Shown here piece after piece: positions 25,388-33,358 of a stretch of 64,000 bases of DNA. The notes under the pieces are model-generated. The model saw only the letters and a list, made by a program, of their open reading frames with translations. It made no database searches and was not told the origin of the DNA. How positions within the stretch are numbered: position 1 is the stretch's first letter; every line of letters begins with the position of its first letter. Position numbers and translations under genes: made by a program. Origin of the DNA: SG8-41 sp035649495 (lineage in GTDB: Bacteria > Pseudomonadota > Gammaproteobacteria > Burkholderiales > SG8-41); contig DASRJL010000054.1 of the NCBI GenBank assembly GCA_035649495.1, positions 23,675-87,674 of the forward strand, in the 5' to 3' direction.

Positions 25388-26161
25388 ATGAGCCTTGCGA
25401 ACGTAGTTCAAATCGAAAACGTAACCAAATCCTACCAGATGGGCGACCAGCTCGTCCATGCGCTCAAAGACATCACGCTCAACATCGAAGACGGGGTCTT
25501 TCTCGCCATCGCCGGCCCGTCCGGCAGCGGCAAATCGACGCTGCTCAATATGATGGGCTGCATCGATACGCCATCGACCGGCAAGCTCTACATTGACGGG
25601 CAGGATGTCACCGGGAAAACCCCCGACCAGCTCGCCGAGCTCAGGGCGCGGACCATCGGCTTCATCTTTCAGACCTTCAACCTGCTGCCGGTACTGTCGG
25701 CGGCGGAAAACGTCGAATATCCCCTGCTGCGGCTGAAGGAGATAAGCCCCGCCGAGCGCCGCGAGCGGGTCGCGAAGTATCTCGCCATCGTCGGCCTGGA
25801 GAAGTACGCCGGCCGTCGTCCCAACCAGTTGAGCGGCGGCCAGCGGCAGCGGGTGGCGATCGCCCGCGCGCTGGCGACGCACCCCAAGATCGTGCTGGCG
25901 GACGAGCCGACCGCCAATCTGGACCACAAGACCGGCTCGGGCATCCTGCAACTGATGAAAGACAGCAATCGCTTCTACAAGACCACGTTCATCTTTTCCA
26001 CCCACGATCGGCGCGTCATGGACATGGCGGACCGGCTGGTCCAGGTCGAGGACGGCGAGATCCGCATGTTCGGCATCAAGGGGGCGAACAAATGGCTGAT
26101 GGTGAACGAGCGCATGGGCACCATGGAAGACGCCCCGATCGTGGAAGGGAATCTGATCTAG
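25388..26161 (+). CDS. LolD/MacB-type ABC transporter ATP-binding protein
   Basis: 257 residues with Walker A GPSGSGKST (residue 43), Q-loop FQTFNLLP, signature LSGGQRQR, Walker B IVLADEPTANLD and switch STHDRR. This is the LolD/MacB/FtsE ATPase class that works with FtsX-like permeases. No permease is adjacent. The nearest suitable ones are the two FtsX-type genes at 36.4-38.9 kb, which lack their own ATPase, so a split transporter is inferred. The C-terminus has about 25 residues beyond the core (MVNERMGTMEDAP). A strong GGGAGAAG ribosome site precedes the ATG. Confidence 0.93.
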   Translation: MSLANVVQIENVTKSYQMGDQLVHALKDITLNIEDGVFLAIAGPSGSGKSTLLNMMGCIDTPSTGKLYIDGQDVTGKTPDQLAELRARTIGFIFQTFNLLPVLSAAENVEYPLLRLKEISPAERRERVAKYLAIVGLEKYAGRRPNQLSGGQRQRVAIARALATHPKIVLADEPTANLDHKTGSGILQLMKDSNRFYKTTFIFSTHDRRVMDMADRLVQVEDGEIRMFGIKGANKWLMVNERMGTMEDAPIVEGNLI

Positions 26162-26171
26162 GAGGCTATGA

Positions 26172-26214
26172 ACAAGGGGGCAAGCCCCCTTGTGATCCCC
26201 CAACTTCAGGGGGA
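26172..26214 (+). terminator. Two hairpins after the ABC ATPase gene
   Basis: A 10-bp perfect stem (26172-26181 with 26184-26193) is followed by a 6-bp C/G stem (26196-26201 with 26209-26214). No T-run follows, so termination is uncertain. The C5/G5-rich style resembles the hairpin at 14473. Confidence 0.5.
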
Positions 26215-26280
26215 ACCTGCAACTGACTTCGCGAATTCGGACACTTGTTCATAGGTTCCCCTGAGAGAATCCGGGCCTAC

Positions 26281-26319
26281 AAGAAAAACGGCGAAGTCGC
26301 CTGCGACTCCGCCGTTCTT
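26281..26319 (-). terminator. Rho-independent terminator of pepA
   Basis: Read on the minus strand, a 13-position stem (one mismatch) with loop CAGG (26287-26299 with 26304-26316) is followed by TTTTTCTT. It lies about 55 bases beyond the pepA stop. Confidence 0.85.
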
Positions 26320-26372
26320 GAGGGCTATTCGACTTTCAGGCTGGGTTCACAGCCTGAGAAGCCGGACTTCCA

Positions 26373-27263
26373 TCAGGCAGCAGGCTGCTTCTTGCTCCGC
26401 CGGGTAGAGAATCCCAGGCCGGCCAGGCCGATACCCAGCAGCGCAAGCGACGCTGGTTCGGGCACGACGGGGGTGTTGTTGAAGTCCACCCCGCCCGAAG
26501 CCGAAGTGACTGCGCAAACCGTCGGTCCCGCGTTGCAAACAAGGCCTTGCCCGGTATTGTTGAACTCGCCGAACGCCAAGCTGTAGAAGGGGGTCGGCTC
26601 GGCGAAATAGGCATCGCCTACCCCGCTAGTGCAAACCGGTCCCGGAATTGGGAAGCCGCCTACCGTAGCCGTACCCGCACCCGTACAGATCCCGAATGCG
26701 GATATCGAGTTCAGGAACACGCCCCCAAGGGTGTTGAAACCAGCCGTGCCGGCGATCGTGCCCGCGGAGAACCCGAGCACGATATCGTCGGCCGTGACTC
26801 CGCCGACGATTGCCGGGGCGGCCAGAGTCGCCGGGGTGAAGGTTGTGTTAGTGCCCGGATCAGCCAACAGCAGGAAATCCAGCGAATCGATGTTGTATAC
26901 GGCCCCGGGCTGACCGGCAGTTCCGCTCGCAAGCGACAGATCTATCGAGTAGGTCAGGTAAAGATTGTAGTCGACCAACAACCCGGTCGATAGGGGGCTT
27001 AAGGCCGACGCGTTGAGCGTAAAGGCCGTGAACTGAAGGTAACCCGTAGCAGTAGCATCGTTTCCCGCAATCAGAATCCGTTCCGATGAAGTGCCCTGGA
27101 TAAAGTCCGCGACAAAAGGAGCGGTGGCGAAAATATTTCCAGGAATGGCAGTTGGATCAATGGTGAACTGAGGCGCTGCAGCTGCCTGGCTGGCGACGCC
27201 CATTGCGAGCACGGCCCCAACGGCGGTTGCCATTACTGTCTTACCTAGATTGATTGATTTCAT
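26373..27263 (-). CDS. pepA: PEP-CTERM surface protein, PepA (flocculation-associated) type
   Basis: 296 residues. A cleavable signal peptide (MKSINLGKTVMATAVGAVLA to AAAA) leads into a Thr/Ala/Gly/Phe-rich beta-type domain. The sorting signal VPEPASLALLGIGLAGLGF followed by STRRSKK ends the protein. Blocks such as PFVADFIQGTSSERI and YFAEPTPFYSLAFGEFNNT recall the PepA family required for floc formation in Zoogloea. An exosortase, not in this window, would process it. An RpoN-like site lies about 70 bases upstream and a clear terminator follows, so it is a single-gene transcript likely driven by PrsR and sigma-54. Base composition is lower in GC than its neighbours, common for such surface proteins. 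Confidence 0.9.
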   Translation of the reverse strand: MKSINLGKTVMATAVGAVLAMGVASQAAAAPQFTIDPTAIPGNIFATAPFVADFIQGTSSERILIAGNDATATGYLQFTAFTLNASALSPLSTGLLVDYNLYLTYSIDLSLASGTAGQPGAVYNIDSLDFLLLADPGTNTTFTPATLAAPAIVGGVTADDIVLGFSAGTIAGTAGFNTLGGVFLNSISAFGICTGAGTATVGGFPIPGPVCTSGVGDAYFAEPTPFYSLAFGEFNNTGQGLVCNAGPTVCAVTSASGGVDFNNTPVVPEPASLALLGIGLAGLGFSTRRSKKQPAA

Positions 27264-27618
27264 ACTCTGTTATCTCCGAAGTTTGTATCTGTTGGTTCCG
27301 TGTCGGCATCAGCTGCCTTACGCCTCCTCTATAAGCACAATTCGGGCCAGAATCATATTTCTTTTTGTAATCAAAGTGGTATTGGATTAACCCCGATCTT
27401 CATCATGGGGCTGTGTAAAGTTTTCTGACAAACTCCCCCAATCCAATGGGCCGCCGGATCACTTACCTATTGATTATTTTACCTTTTGAGGCGAGCCGCC
27501 CTGTAAAATTTTTCGACAACGCGGGTATTCCAACAAAATAGTAATGTTTTCAAGCTATTGTGATCGGCCGGCCTGGATGTGGCGTGAGGGGGGCTGAGCA
27601 TCGGGGGACCAGCTGAAA
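27264..27618 (-). other. Divergent regulatory gap between pepA and methyltransferase genes
   Basis: 355 bases, AT-rich compared with the genes around it, with no credible coding frame. It contains the pepA sigma-54-like promoter at 27333-27350 and long A/T runs further upstream (27360-27550) suited to activator or IHF binding. No particular activator site could be defined. Confidence 0.6.
27333..27350 (-). promoter_or_regulatory. Putative sigma-54 promoter of pepA
   Basis: On the minus strand the site reads CTGGCCCGAATTGTGCTT, with GG and GC 10 bases apart. The -24 half (CTGGCCCG) is identical to other sites in the window; the -12 half is TGTGC instead of TTGC. Confidence 0.75.
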
Positions 27619-28530
27619 TTGAGCGCGCGAGTGGGTAACATCATTCGCATGCCGAGACTGGCCTTCGTCCCCATCATACTCCGGGAGTTGCTGGGCAAGC
27701 GCACCCTGCCCAGGGAACCCGAACCCGATCTCGTCATGCAGGACGAGGAGCAGGTGAAGGCCTATACGCTGGCTGGGCGCATCGACGGCGTAATGTCGGC
27801 CGCCTACCTGTTTCATAGCGCACAGGCTTCCTCGGTCATTTGCGGTGCGCACCGCGTCATCGATCTGGGATGCGGCCCGGCAACACAACTGGCGCAGATC
27901 GCGTCGTTGAACCCGGAGAGCGAATTCGTCGGCATCGATCTTTCTCCGACGATGCTGGAGAGTGCCCGCGACCATGTTGCCGCGAGCGGCCTGCAGAACA
28001 TCAGTTTTGCCCAGGGCGACATAACGAACCTGTCCCAGATCGACGATCATTCGGCCGACGCCGTCATCAGCATGATGACGCTGCACCACCTTCCCACGCG
28101 TGACCATCTTGCCGCCTGTTTTCGGGAAATATCGAGGGTGCTGAAACCCGGGGGTGCGGTCTATCTGACGGATTTCGGGCGGCTCAAGTCGCTCAAGTCG
28201 GTCATTCAGTTCGCGTACATGAACACAGCCAATCAGCCGCACATTTTTACGCTCGATTTCGAACGGTCTCTCAGGGCGGCGTTCCTGTACGAGGAATTCG
28301 TGGAGACGGCCGGGAGGTATCTGCCGGGCTCCGTGCGACCGTACAGCACCTTCATCGTGCCGCTGCTCGTGATCCTGCGTACTCCGCCCCGGGCCATGCC
28401 CCGGGACGTTGCCTCACGACTGAATCAACTGAGGAAGGCTCTGCCGCAAGCCTACCGGCGCGACCTGGAGGACTTGCGGCTGTTCTTTCGGCAGGGCGGC
28501 CTCTCGGCAGATCCTTTCAGCGCCTCCTAG
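27619..28530 (+). CDS. Class I SAM-dependent methyltransferase
   Basis: 303 residues from TTG 27619; ATG 27649 is an equally plausible start. The SAM-binding motif I is VIDLGCGPATQLAQIA, followed by FVGIDLSPTMLESARDHV and the post-motif DAVISMMTLHHLPT and LKPGGAVYLTDFG. A C-terminal extension of about 90 residues is hydrophobic in part (FIVPLLVILRTPP). The substrate is unknown. It is divergent from pepA. The adjacent biosynthesis/export genes make a small-molecule or lipid substrate possible, but no direct link is visible. Confidence 0.85.
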   Translation: MSARVGNIIRMPRLAFVPIILRELLGKRTLPREPEPDLVMQDEEQVKAYTLAGRIDGVMSAAYLFHSAQASSVICGAHRVIDLGCGPATQLAQIASLNPESEFVGIDLSPTMLESARDHVAASGLQNISFAQGDITNLSQIDDHSADAVISMMTLHHLPTRDHLAACFREISRVLKPGGAVYLTDFGRLKSLKSVIQFAYMNTANQPHIFTLDFERSLRAAFLYEEFVETAGRYLPGSVRPYSTFIVPLLVILRTPPRAMPRDVASRLNQLRKALPQAYRRDLEDLRLFFRQGGLSADPFSAS

Positions 28531-28815
28531 TCGTACTGTGTCACGCACGCTTCTTCACCGACCCGCAGCGCGGGCATCGCAGGAGGCGACGAGCGAATGC
28601 TGTGCTGAGGAGATAGCGCAGCGTGGGAATCGAATCGGGGACGTGGCGTTGTGCTCGACCGGCTGCCGCGAGGTTGGTAATCCGCGGGTAAGGCAGCCGC
28701 TTGTAGTCGAGTGGCGTTTTTTTTGGAGGCCTTCTTCAGACTTCTGAAGGCTGGACCCCGTTGCGGTCCTTAGAGGCCGCCGCATGGGACCGAGAATAAC
28801 CAGCACATCGGTGGC
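28531..28815. other. Intergenic region with a small hairpin
   Basis: 285 bases between two converging genes with no gene seen. It contains an eight-T run (28717-28724) followed by a 7-bp inverted repeat (28734-28740 with 28743-28749). The T-run lies on the wrong side for a standard plus-strand terminator. Confidence 0.5.
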
Positions 28816-30390
28816 CTACTGCGTATTTGTGTTGTTCGTGCTGGCGTGCTTTAAACACCGGGCTACACCTTCGATTATCTCCTCCCATGTCTGGTTTGGG
28901 CTGCGCTCGAAGCGCGTAATTGAAGGGTGCCACGGGTCGCGGCCGCTGCCGAAGGTCTTCCAATCCGGCCCATAGCTCATCTGCCAGGTCTCGACTCCGA
29001 GCGCGCCCGACAGCACACTCACAGCGGTAGGCGCCGAGATTACCAGGTCCAGCGCCTTGGTCAGCGCCGCCGCTTCGTCAATGTCATCGAAGAGGTCCAC
29101 CTCCGGAAAAGTGTGAAGCGACACACCGAACTGCGCCCTCCCCCGCGCCAACTCCTCGGTGCATTCGTCATACTGCAGCGATACGAAATGCACCCCGTTT
29201 ACGGCAAAAATCGGCCCCCACTGCTCGATCCGCGTGCAGGATTGTGCACGTATTCCAAAGAGGTTATTGCTGCGCCACGAGAATCCGACCTTCAGGCCAG
29301 TGCCCAACTTATCGAGCCTCTGGCGCCAATACGCTACCCGTCCCATGTGGGCCGTAAGGTATCCGTGTTTGCTGGGGAAACTTTCCAGCGTCGAGCGAAA
29401 AAACCGCCCCAAGCTTCCAGCGGCCACTTGATAGTCTATATCCAATAACGTTCGTGGGTCGGGCGGATCGGTGCGCGCTACCATCAGTGCATCTGGAAAT
29501 GAGCGCTTGAACAGCGCTAGGAGCTTGGGCGCACATTCCACTACGACCGTGGCCGAACGCTGCAACAGGTCCGGCAACATACTCGCAAACAGCAGTTCGT
29601 CGCCGATTCCTTGCTCCATCCACACCAGCACGCGATGCCCACCGATATTCTGGCCCTCCCAGTATCGTTGCGGGAAGACGCGTCGCGCGTATCCTGCCCC
29701 CGGCCCGAAACGATATTCGTATTCCTGCCACCCATGGTCGAACGCCCCCACAAGTAGAAGTGTGGATCCGTGGTTCGACCGAAATTTGGCGTTGGCCGGG
29801 TCGATTTCGATTGCGCGCCGATAGCAAGCGATGGCTTCATCGAACTTGCCGCACTCCGTGAGAGCGACCGCCAGGTTGTTATGCGCTGACGCAAAGTTTG
29901 GTTTGAGCTCGATTGCGCGCCGATAGCAAGCGATGGCTTCATCGGACCTATTCTCCGCCGCGAACACGCCGCCGAGAGTGTTGTGCGCCTTGAAATTGCC
30001 CGGATCGAGCGCTATCGCGCGCCGGAGGCTTACGGTTGCCTGGTCGAAATGTCCAAACGCGTGCAGAGCGATGCCAAGATTGCAGAGTGTTTCGGAATTG
30101 TCCGAGCGGAGCGCGAGTGCGTGTCTAAAGGCTGCAATGGCTCCCTCGTACTTGCCGCAGCCCATGAGCGTGAGCCCGAGATTGTTATGGAAGGAGGGGG
30201 TCTTTTGATCAATCTTGATCGCCCGCTGCAACATATCAATGGCAGTATCGTACTGCTGAGTATGACAAGCGACTACCCCGAGTAGGTTCAGGGCGTTTGC
30301 ATTCCGCGGATCTGCCGCAGCAAGTGTGCGCAAGAGCTGTTCCGCCTCCGCAAAACGTCCGGTCTGAATTTCGCGCAAGGCCTGCGTCAT
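28816..30390 (-). CDS. TPR protein with GT9-like glycosyltransferase domain
   Basis: 524 residues from ATG 30390. The frame is open further upstream to 30618 but that stretch covers a transposase-like remnant and the neighbouring gene's end, so the internal ATG is chosen. About seven TPR units occupy residues 1-240, for example FHNNLGLTLMGCGKYEGAIA. Two units share an exact 36-base repeat 102 bases (34 codons) apart (29807-29842 and 29909-29944), a recent unit duplication or gene conversion. The C-terminal half has WMEQGIGDELLFASMLPDLL and LDLVISAPTAVSVLSGALG, typical of TPR proteins with a GT9/GT41-like fold. It may glycosylate a protein or lipid. It is last in the minus-strand operon. Confidence 0.85.
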   Translation of the reverse strand: MTQALREIQTGRFAEAEQLLRTLAAADPRNANALNLLGVVACHTQQYDTAIDMLQRAIKIDQKTPSFHNNLGLTLMGCGKYEGAIAAFRHALALRSDNSETLCNLGIALHAFGHFDQATVSLRRAIALDPGNFKAHNTLGGVFAAENRSDEAIACYRRAIELKPNFASAHNNLAVALTECGKFDEAIACYRRAIEIDPANAKFRSNHGSTLLLVGAFDHGWQEYEYRFGPGAGYARRVFPQRYWEGQNIGGHRVLVWMEQGIGDELLFASMLPDLLQRSATVVVECAPKLLALFKRSFPDALMVARTDPPDPRTLLDIDYQVAAGSLGRFFRSTLESFPSKHGYLTAHMGRVAYWRQRLDKLGTGLKVGFSWRSNNLFGIRAQSCTRIEQWGPIFAVNGVHFVSLQYDECTEELARGRAQFGVSLHTFPEVDLFDDIDEAAALTKALDLVISAPTAVSVLSGALGVETWQMSYGPDWKTFGSGRDPWHPSITRFERSPNQTWEEIIEGVARCLKHASTNNTNTQ

Positions 30391-30496
30391 CAACGCAGAT
30401 TGTGTGTGGCGCTGGTTCGATGTGATTCGACTTGCCAGTTTGTCACCTATCCGTATGCGGTTGGCGAACGCACGCTGACAGCAGAAAGCTAGGCCG

Positions 30497-30580
30497 CTAT
30501 TGATCGAGGATGATACCCGATAGCGGCTGCGGGTCGTAATGCCAAGGCAGCAGGGCCTCCAGGTTCTTGGCCTTCGCTGA
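30497..30580 (-). mobile_element. Remnant resembling the C-terminal tail of an IS66-type transposase
   Basis: Starting directly after the flavoenzyme stop codon, the minus strand reads KAKNLEALLPWHYDPQPLSG then IILDQ and a stop. The LLPWHYDP style resembles the extreme C-terminus of IS66-family transposases. No start or other transposase part is present, so this is at most a scar. The assignment is by recall of the motif only. Confidence 0.4.
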
Positions 30581-32188
30581 TTATTTGATCCCGTACCGTC
30601 CGGGCGCAAGCACTCCATTCGGATCGAGCGCGTTCTTGATCGACGACAGGAACTTCCGGGTCACGGGATTCTGGTCGAAGACGTGAGGCGAGCTCTGCGT
30701 AGTTTCCCGGTACGGTGGATAGCCCGCTTCGACCATGGCAGTCCGGATCTCCGCGTACCAGTCCGCAGCGCGCTGGGCGTCAGCGGGATCGGCCCTGTCG
30801 TAGAAGACGCCAAGGAGCAGCAGCACGGCCCGCGGGCTCTCGACGAGGATCTCGACGAAGACGTCGAAATCGTGTTTCGCGTATATCCGCCTGGCGGTCT
30901 CCAGCGCTTCCTGCACGTTCTGCGACAGGAACGGAACCAGCGGTCCGATCCAGATGAATCCGCATTGATCCTTCGGAGGGTCGAAGGCGCCCGTGGGCTT
31001 CTGCGGATGCGACTTGAAGTAGACCTGCTTCACGAACTCGTCGGTGGGAATCCCCCGGAACAAGTCGGCGCCCGGCTTCAACTGCGCCAGAAAAGCGGGG
31101 GATTTTCCCGTCAACCGGGCGAACCGGCGGGCGATCCGGAACAGGAGTCTGCCGAACCAGTCGGAGCGCGTCACGCGTCCAAACGACCAGAGGCTGCCGT
31201 ACTTCCCGAGGCCTTTGCGCAGCGCCCGGCGCTGGCTTCGTACCTCCTGTGCGGTTCCGTAGAGGCCGCAGCCGAAGGTCCACGGACTCACCCCATGTTC
31301 CTGGCGCCACCGCAGCATGGCCTCCGGGCTCAGGCTCTTGCGCCCGTTCAGCAGATGCCTGGGGTACTGAGACATGATGCACAGCATCGCGAAGTCATTG
31401 GCCATGTGCGGCCGCGATTTCAAGTGCCCCCGGAATACCAGTTGCCGCAAGTCCTCGATCATTTCCGGGAAGCGATCGAGGGACCGGGTGTATTCGAACG
31501 CCAGGAAATCGAAGGCCTCGGGCTCCGGCATCAGCCAGATCCCCGCTTTCACCACGATTCCGAGGTTCGACTGGGCAAAGAGCCCGTCGAGATAGGGACC
31601 CACCCCCCACTTGTAGAGATGCCACACGCGGTTCGGCGTGTCGGTGGTGTTTCCGGTCCGCAGCAACGAGCCGTCCGGCAGCACGACCTCCATGCCGCAC
31701 AGCGCGCCGAAATGATCGGCGTAGGGGGTCACGCCGCGCCCCTTGTCGAGGGCGTTGCCGATCACGCTGGCTGATTCCGTGCTCCCCGCGCAATCGCTCC
31801 AGAGGGAGAGCTTGTTGTCCTTCAGGTAGCGATTGAGGTCTCGATACGTGACGCCGGGCTCGATGACCGCGTAGCCCAGCTTTTCGTCGACCACCTCGAT
31901 CTTCTTCATTCGTTCGAGGACCATGGTGATCCCGCCCGGGTAGACGGCCGACTTTTCGCCGTAGCCCCAGTTCTTTCCGGTGCTGACGGGCCAAATCGGC
32001 ACCTTCAGTTCCTGGGCCAGAGTCACGATTTTCTGAACCTGATCGGTGGAGTGGGGATAGACGACGCAGTCCGGAATCTGCCGGAACGGGATGCACGTCC
32101 GGGTCTCCAGTTCGACCTCGTGCGACTTGCACAGCAACCCGTCAGCGCCGAGGATTTCGGTCAATCGATCCACCAGTGTGCTGGTCAT
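30581..32188 (-). CDS. FAD-linked oxidase, 4-cresol dehydrogenase / vanillyl-alcohol oxidase family
   Basis: 535 residues, the family length. The PP-type FAD-binding domain shows VVYPHSTDQVQKIVTLAQEL, PIWPVSTGKNWGYG and GYAVIEPGVTYRDLNRYL. The substrate half shows YADHFGALCGMEVVLPDGSL and GPYLDGLFAQSNLGIVVKAG. These match PchF and vanillyl-alcohol oxidase, which oxidise para-alkyl phenols. A cytochrome c partner, needed by 4-cresol dehydrogenase, is not encoded nearby, so an oxidase mode is possible. It lies 45 bases downstream of the SDR gene in the same operon. A phenolic or lipid-like substrate is inferred from family and context, not shown. Confidence 0.88.
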   Translation of the reverse strand: MTSTLVDRLTEILGADGLLCKSHEVELETRTCIPFRQIPDCVVYPHSTDQVQKIVTLAQELKVPIWPVSTGKNWGYGEKSAVYPGGITMVLERMKKIEVVDEKLGYAVIEPGVTYRDLNRYLKDNKLSLWSDCAGSTESASVIGNALDKGRGVTPYADHFGALCGMEVVLPDGSLLRTGNTTDTPNRVWHLYKWGVGPYLDGLFAQSNLGIVVKAGIWLMPEPEAFDFLAFEYTRSLDRFPEMIEDLRQLVFRGHLKSRPHMANDFAMLCIMSQYPRHLLNGRKSLSPEAMLRWRQEHGVSPWTFGCGLYGTAQEVRSQRRALRKGLGKYGSLWSFGRVTRSDWFGRLLFRIARRFARLTGKSPAFLAQLKPGADLFRGIPTDEFVKQVYFKSHPQKPTGAFDPPKDQCGFIWIGPLVPFLSQNVQEALETARRIYAKHDFDVFVEILVESPRAVLLLLGVFYDRADPADAQRAADWYAEIRTAMVEAGYPPYRETTQSSPHVFDQNPVTRKFLSSIKNALDPNGVLAPGRYGIK

Positions 32189-32233
32189 ATGAGAAAAGGC
32201 TCCATGCGGTGCGTGTTTCTCTCGAACTGGAGC

Positions 32234-33358
32234 TTAACGCCGGGCGCGCCGATCGAGATAGTAGTTCAACACCTTGTCGAGATAAGTTTGAGGCGGCGGT
32301 ACGGGGATGCCCTGCGGACCGAGCAACGCCTCGGTGGCCTCGTTGTGGAATACCTGTTCGGAGGCGAGGTAGTCGAGAAAGATCGGCGCGGTCTTGATCG
32401 CGCGGCGAATGTTTTCCGGGGCAAACATGCCGAGCGGCACGAGCATGGCGCGGAACAAGGCGCGCGGAATGATCATGGTCCGCGGGACCGGGATGCCCCT
32501 GGCGCGAAATGTGGCGACGACCAGGCGCTGCAAGTCACCGAGCGCGATTGCATGGCGCGGCCCTGAACACAGATGAAGTATCCTGCCGCTGGTTTGCTGC
32601 TTTCCCGACGACCAGACGATCGCCCTGGCGACGTAATCGACCGGAACGGTGTCGAGCCGGGTGCGCCCGAACGAAGGGAACAAGCCCCGGCTGCGCGACC
32701 CGGTCAGGAACTCGCACAGGTGGTAGAAGATCTGAAAACTGATGGTGCGGCCGGTTATGGAATCACCGACCACCATGCTCGGTCGATGCACGGTGATCGG
32801 CAGGCCCTGCCGCACGGCCGCGCGCACCCTGATCTCGGCCTCGGCCTTGGCCTGCTCGTAGGTGTTGTGGAAATTCCGCGGCGTTTCGATCCAGTCCTCC
32901 ACCACCTCCCGGTGATGGCCGCCGACGCCCACGGTGCTCACGAATTCGACCTTCTGCAACTGCCCGGACTGCTGCAATGCGTGGGCCAGGCTCACGACGT
33001 TCTCGGCCGCGCGGACTGCCGCATCGCGTGCCTCCTCGAGCGGCAGGTTCATCCGCACCAGGCCCGCGCTGTGGATGATGTGGGTGCAGTCGCGAATCAG
33101 CCCTTGATACCGGACATCGGGCATGCCGAATGAGGGAAGCTTGGTATCACCGCGGATTACCCGCACGCGGGCGGCATGTTTCGCGCCGCTCGGGCCCATG
33201 ATGGCTTCGAGCAGCTCGAGCTTGCGTTTCTCGGCACTCTCGTCCGAATCGGCCCGCGCAAGCAGGTGGATCTCGCTGTCGTCCTGCGCCAGCAAATGCT
33301 CCAGGATGGAGCTGCCCACGGTGCCGGTGCCCCCCGTGAGGAAGTATCTTCGCGTCAT
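32234..33358 (-). CDS. Extended SDR, thioester-reductase / fatty-acyl reductase-like
   Basis: 374 residues from ATG 33358, which overlaps the upstream ligase stop (ATGA). The N-terminal NAD(P) motif is LTGGTGTVGSSILEHLL. Middle blocks HIIHSAGLVRMNLPLEEA and VEFVSTVGVGGHH, and the YEQAKAEAE Tyr-Lys site, place it in the NAD_binding_4 (Male-sterility/thioester reductase) group. Such enzymes reduce acyl-CoA or acyl-carrier thioesters to aldehyde or alcohol. With an AMP-forming acyl ligase translated just before it, a two-step activation and reduction of a carboxylic acid is likely. The exact substrate is unknown. Confidence 0.87.
   Translation of the reverse strand: MTRRYFLTGGTGTVGSSILEHLLAQDDSEIHLLARADSDESAEKRKLELLEAIMGPSGAKHAARVRVIRGDTKLPSFGMPDVRYQGLIRDCTHIIHSAGLVRMNLPLEEARDAAVRAAENVVSLAHALQQSGQLQKVEFVSTVGVGGHHREVVEDWIETPRNFHNTYEQAKAEAEIRVRAAVRQGLPITVHRPSMVVGDSITGRTISFQIFYHLCEFLTGSRSRGLFPSFGRTRLDTVPVDYVARAIVWSSGKQQTSGRILHLCSGPRHAIALGDLQRLVVATFRARGIPVPRTMIIPRALFRAMLVPLGMFAPENIRRAIKTAPIFLDYLASEQVFHNEATEALLGPQGIPVPPPQTYLDKVLNYYLDRRARR

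Noticed and set aside
27576..27600. GG-N10-GC before the methyltransferase gene
   Set aside because: The -12 half is GGGGGGC without TT, so it is a chance match in a G-run.
28734..28749. Inverted repeat as a terminator for the methyltransferase gene
   Set aside because: The T-run precedes rather than follows the hairpin on the plus strand, and the stem is only 7 bp.
30391..30618. N-terminal extension of the TPR glycosyltransferase gene to 30618
   Set aside because: It would overlap the flavoenzyme stop and cross the transposase-like scar in another frame, and has no TPR or signal features; ATG 30390 is better.
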